Origin: Rhodoblastus sp963713695
Lineage (GTDB): Bacteria; Pseudomonadota; Alphaproteobacteria; Rhizobiales; Beijerinckiaceae
Assembly: GCA_963713695.1 (NCBI GenBank)
Contig: CAVQMU010000002.1
Span: 186,001 to 250,000, forward strand
Reading direction: 5' to 3'
Length of the DNA: 64,000 nucleotides
Shown here: positions 61,849 to 64,000 of the stretch, one piece after another
Numbering within the stretch: position 1 is the stretch's first letter
How the letters are laid out: the number at the start of each line of letters is the position of its first letter
Made by a program: the position numbers and the translations under genes
The notes under the pieces: model-generated
Database searches by the model: none
Told to the model about the DNA's origin: nothing
Seen by the model: the letters and a program-made list of their open reading frames with translations, nothing else

Positions 61849-62885
61849 ATGAATTTCATCAAACGCAATCTCGATTACATCTGGCCCGCGATCGGTTTCT
61901 GCGCCGTCCTGGTTTCGTTCTGGCTGCTGTTTCGCGAATTTCGCGGCCAGTCGCTCGGCCCCCACCTGATCGCCGCTTTTCGCGCGATACCGCCGGGCAA
62001 TTACCTGATCGCGCTTTTCTGCACGCTGGTCGCCTATGTCGCACTGGCCTTTTACGATCGCATCGCGCTGCTGCATCTCGGCGTGGCCAACATTTCCTGG
62101 CGCTTCATCGCCGCCTGCTCCTTCACCACCTACGCCCTGTCGCACAATATCGGCGCTTCGGTGGTTTCCGGCGCCATGGTGCGCTATCGCGGCTACACGT
62201 CGAAAGGCCTGACCGCCGCGCAGATCGCGGTGCTGGTGGCGGTGACTGCTCGCTGACTTTCGTGCTCGGCGAGGTGTTGGTCGGCGGGCTGTGTGCTGAG
62301 TGCTGCGATCCGCACGCGCTTGCCCAGCTCGGCGAATTGCTGCCCGAATTCCTCACCAATGCGGCGACGGCGCGGATCATCGGCGCCGCCTGCATCTTCG
62401 GCGGTCGTGCTTTATTCGGTCGGTTCGGCTGTTGCGCCTGCCGTCCTGTCGCTTCTCGGCGCGCGGATCGAATATCCGCGCTGGGGCATCGTCGTTGCGC
62501 CAGATGATCGCGGCGCCGGCCGAAATCATCGGCGCTGCCGGCATCATCTATTTCGCCTTGCTGCCGGAAGCGGCAATCCCGGCTTTCTGGTCGTGCTGGC
62601 GGTGTTCATCTTTTCCTTTTCCGCCGCGCTGGCCTCCAATGCGCCGGGCGGGCTCGGCGTGTTCGAGCTGGTTTTTCTCAAAAGCATGCCCGGCGCGCCG
62701 CAGGACAGCGTGCTCGCGGCGCTGCTGCTGTTCCGCCTGCTCTATCTGCTGATTGCCGCTGGCCTTGGCGATTCCCATCGTGCTGGGCTTCGAAAAGCGC
62801 CGCCTCGCCGAGGCGATCAAGCACCATCACCAGTCTGGCCGAGGAAAAGTCCGGGACCGGCGACTGCGCGCGGCCCGGCCTGACC
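61849..62885 (+). CDS. YbhN/UPF0104-like membrane protein broken by several frameshifts
   Basis: The pieces together match a lysylphosphatidylglycerol-synthase-TM/UPF0104 protein of about 340 residues. It starts MNFIKRNLDYIWPAIGFCAV, followed by hydrophobic segments (NYLIALFCTLVAYVALAFYD) and the family motif SFTTYALSHNIGASVVSGAM. The frame then changes near 62247 (LTFVLGEVLVGG continues), near 62403 (VVLYSVGSAVAPAVLSLLG), near 62500 (APAEIIGAAGIIYFALLPEA), near 62575 (FLVVLAVFIFSFSAALASNA, PGGLGVFELVFLKSMPGAPQ) and near 62757 (LALAIPIVLGFEKRRLAEAI). The conserved sequence between shifts is undamaged, which suggests sequence errors more than old decay. Confidence 0.75.
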
Positions 62886-62963
62886 CAAAGCGAACGCCGG
62901 CCCTGACAGGCCGGCGCGAAGGACTGGACAAATGCGAACGCCGGCGCTGGCGGGGCGGAAAGA

Positions 62964-63239
62964 TTACATGCGGTATTGTTGAATGCGCGTGGTCCGCAGG
63001 CCGGCGAGGCCATGCTGGTCGATCGACATCTGCCAGGACAGGAATTCATCGACGGTCAGCGTATAGCGGCTGCAGGCTTCCTCCAGCGAAAGCAGTCCGC
63101 CGCGCACGGCGGCGACGACTTCCGCCTTGCGGCGGATGACCCACCTTTTGGTCGAGGGCGGCGGCAGATCGGCGATGGTCAGTGGACTGCCATCGGGCCC
63201 GATGACATATTTGACCCTCGGGCGGTGGGGCTCGGTCAT
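62964..63239 (-). CDS. sciP: SciP-like CtrA inhibitory protein (DUF1153)
   Basis: Small helix-turn-helix protein that in Caulobacter binds CtrA and blocks its activation of target promoters. The 91-residue sequence contains RVKYVIGPDGSPLTIADLPP, KRWVIRRKAEVVAAVRGGLL and SLEEACSRYTLTVDEFLSWQ, the near-invariant DUF1153 sequence. Normal family length. Start ATG 63239 follows sequence with CGGAGAAC upstream. Encoded 2.3 kb from ctrA and close to fliJ, giving a compact cell-cycle/flagellar regulatory locus. Confidence 0.93.
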   Translation of the reverse strand: MTEPHRPRVKYVIGPDGSPLTIADLPPPSTKRWVIRRKAEVVAAVRGGLLSLEEACSRYTLTVDEFLSWQMSIDQHGLAGLRTTRIQQYRM

Positions 63240-63627
63240 GTTCTGATACTCACGTTACGCGGAGAACCCTAACTACGATTTGAACCAAATCTGTCTCGGC
63301 TTAAAAAACGCCTAAGCTATTGCAGGCTGATTTGCGTCATAAGTGGTTGTTTGAAGGCGATTTTATTGCCAATTCCTGAGCGGCGCGCTATTTGTTCCTG
63401 TTCGGCACAGGTCCGAGGCCTCCGTTAACCATGTCGCTTGCGAGACCGCGACATGGCGATGCCCGGCGCTTGCCGACGGCAAATCCGTTGAAAAACGGCG
63501 CAAGAGTGCTTATTGAAAGGAAGCGTCCCGCGAAGGGGCGCATCTTTCTCCTTCCGTCCACGCAAGCCGCCTTCATCGCCGGTTCGTGGAGGCGGGACAT
63601 CCGAGGCCGTCCGCGAGATCTATATTC
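63240..63627. promoter_or_regulatory. Divergent region sciP / mnmA
   Basis: A 388-base spacer with the sciP promoter side AT-rich. TTAA-aaaacgc-CTAA (63301-63315) is one base away from a full CtrA box, and TTAACCAT (63425-63432) is a half site of the Caulobacter type. Short frames in it are not supported. Confidence 0.5.
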
Positions 63628-64000
63628 ATGAACGCCGCCGCTTCGCCAAAGCTCAACAGCCTCGACCTGCCCAAGCCGCCGGCCGAAGACACCGCGTGGT
63701 CGTGGCCATGTCGGGCGGGGTCGATTCCTCGGTCGTCGCGGCCTTGCTCAAGGAGCAGGGCTATGACGTGGTCGGCGTCACCATGCAGCTCTACGACCAG
63801 GGCGAGGCCGAGCACCGTCCCGGCTCGTGCTGCGCCGGCCAGGATATCTTTGACGCGCGCCAGGCTGCGGCCCAGCTCGGCATCCCGCATTACGTGCTCG
63901 ATTACGAGAACCCGCTTCCGCAACAAGGTCATCGACGCCTTCGCGCAATCCTACGCCGAGGGCGAGACGCCCATCCCCTGCGTGACCTGCAACCAGCAGA
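63628..64000 (+). CDS. mnmA: tRNA 2-thiouridylase MnmA, partial and frameshifted
   Basis: Enzyme forming 2-thiouridine at the wobble position of certain tRNAs. It starts at ATG 63628 (MNAAASPKLNSLDLPKPP) and runs off the right edge. The PP-loop AMSGGVDSSVVAALLKEQGY is present, followed by VGVTMQLYDQGEAEHRPGSC and ARQAAAQLGIPHYVLDYE, then FRNKVIDAFAQSYAEGETP and PCVTCNQ, the latter with the catalytic-region cysteine. Two frame changes break it: near 63694 (one base short) and near 63912-63922 (GAGAACCCGCTTCCGC is one base longer than the expected E-S-R-F-R codons). Confidence 0.88.
   Translation, partial: MNAAASPKLNSLDLPKPPAEDTAWSWPCRAGSIPRSSRPCSRSRAMTWSASPCSSTTRARPSTVPARAAPARISLTRARLRPSSASRITCSITRTRFRNKVIDAFAQSYAEGETPIPCVTCNQQ

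Noticed and set aside
52635..64000. Programmed ribosomal frameshifting as explanation for ctrA, glcF, mnmA breaks
   Set aside because: The sites have no shared slippery heptamer or following structure, and they occur in unrelated genes; sequence error is simpler.

Overview
The window looks like chromosomal DNA of a flagellated alphaproteobacterium of the order Rhizobiales/Hyphomicrobiales. The evidence is the rhizobial motility parts list (motA, motB, motC, motE, an FtcR/Rem-type regulator, DUF1217), ctrA beside fliJ, a DUF1153/SciP gene, high G+C, 16S-Ile-Ala-23S-5S-fMet rRNA operon order, and an enlarged helix 9 in the 23S gene. A Methylocystaceae/Beijerinckiaceae-like affiliation is my guess from general sequence feel; I could not run a 16S comparison.

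Layout: (1) 1-4.4 kb: motA (partial, minus strand) diverges from flgF-fliI-hypothetical, with a 72-bp tandem repeat after fliI, then cheB on the minus strand. (2) 4.7-11.2 kb: chemotaxis operon (hypothetical-cheA-cheW-cheY-cheR) plus an ATP-grasp enzyme of unknown role. (3) 11.2-17.5 kb: basal body and export operon flgB-flgC-fliE-flgG-flgA-flgI-motE-flgH-fliL-fliP. (4) 17.7-27.2 kb: one flagellin with a strong terminator, a TPR/SPINDLY-type O-GlcNAc-transferase-like protein, and a minus-strand block of two GDP-mannose-dehydratase-type SDRs, a DUF4422-like protein, an FkbM methyltransferase, a sugar C-methyltransferase-like protein and a GT2 enzyme; together a probable flagellin glycosylation island. 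(5) 27.4-40.9 kb: fliF, a fliH-like/motB fused reading frame, motC, fliK, lytic transglycosylase, J-domain protein, ftcR, PilZ, small hypotheticals, DUF1217 and a TPR/GT9-like protein. (6) 41.1-47.3 kb: complete rRNA operon with promoter, boxA-like site, three tRNAs and terminator. (7) 47.6-57.5 kb: small hypotheticals, an MFS transporter, DUF3096 protein, malate synthase G (glcB), a PilZ gene, and glycolate oxidase glcDEF with glcG. (8) 57.9-64 kb: cold-shock gene, trxB, a second CheY-like regulator, ctrA, fliJ, a membrane-protein gene broken by several frameshifts, sciP and the start of mnmA.

Functionally, regions 1-5 encode most of a flagellar motor, export apparatus, chemotaxis pathway, filament and probable filament glycosylation. 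CtrA, SciP and FtcR in the same window give a plausible regulatory layer, with one full TTAA-N7-TTAA CtrA-type box upstream of ftcR. glcDEF plus glcB oxidise glycolate to glyoxylate and condense glyoxylate with acetyl-CoA to malate.

Quality note: the reading frames of ctrA, glcF, the second PilZ gene, mnmA and a YbhN-like gene contain single- or few-base shifts. Because ctrA and mnmA are normally intact, I suspect sequence errors in 52.6-64 kb rather than decay. The fliH-motB fusion should be judged with this in mind. I saw no insertion sequence, prophage, CRISPR array or attachment site.
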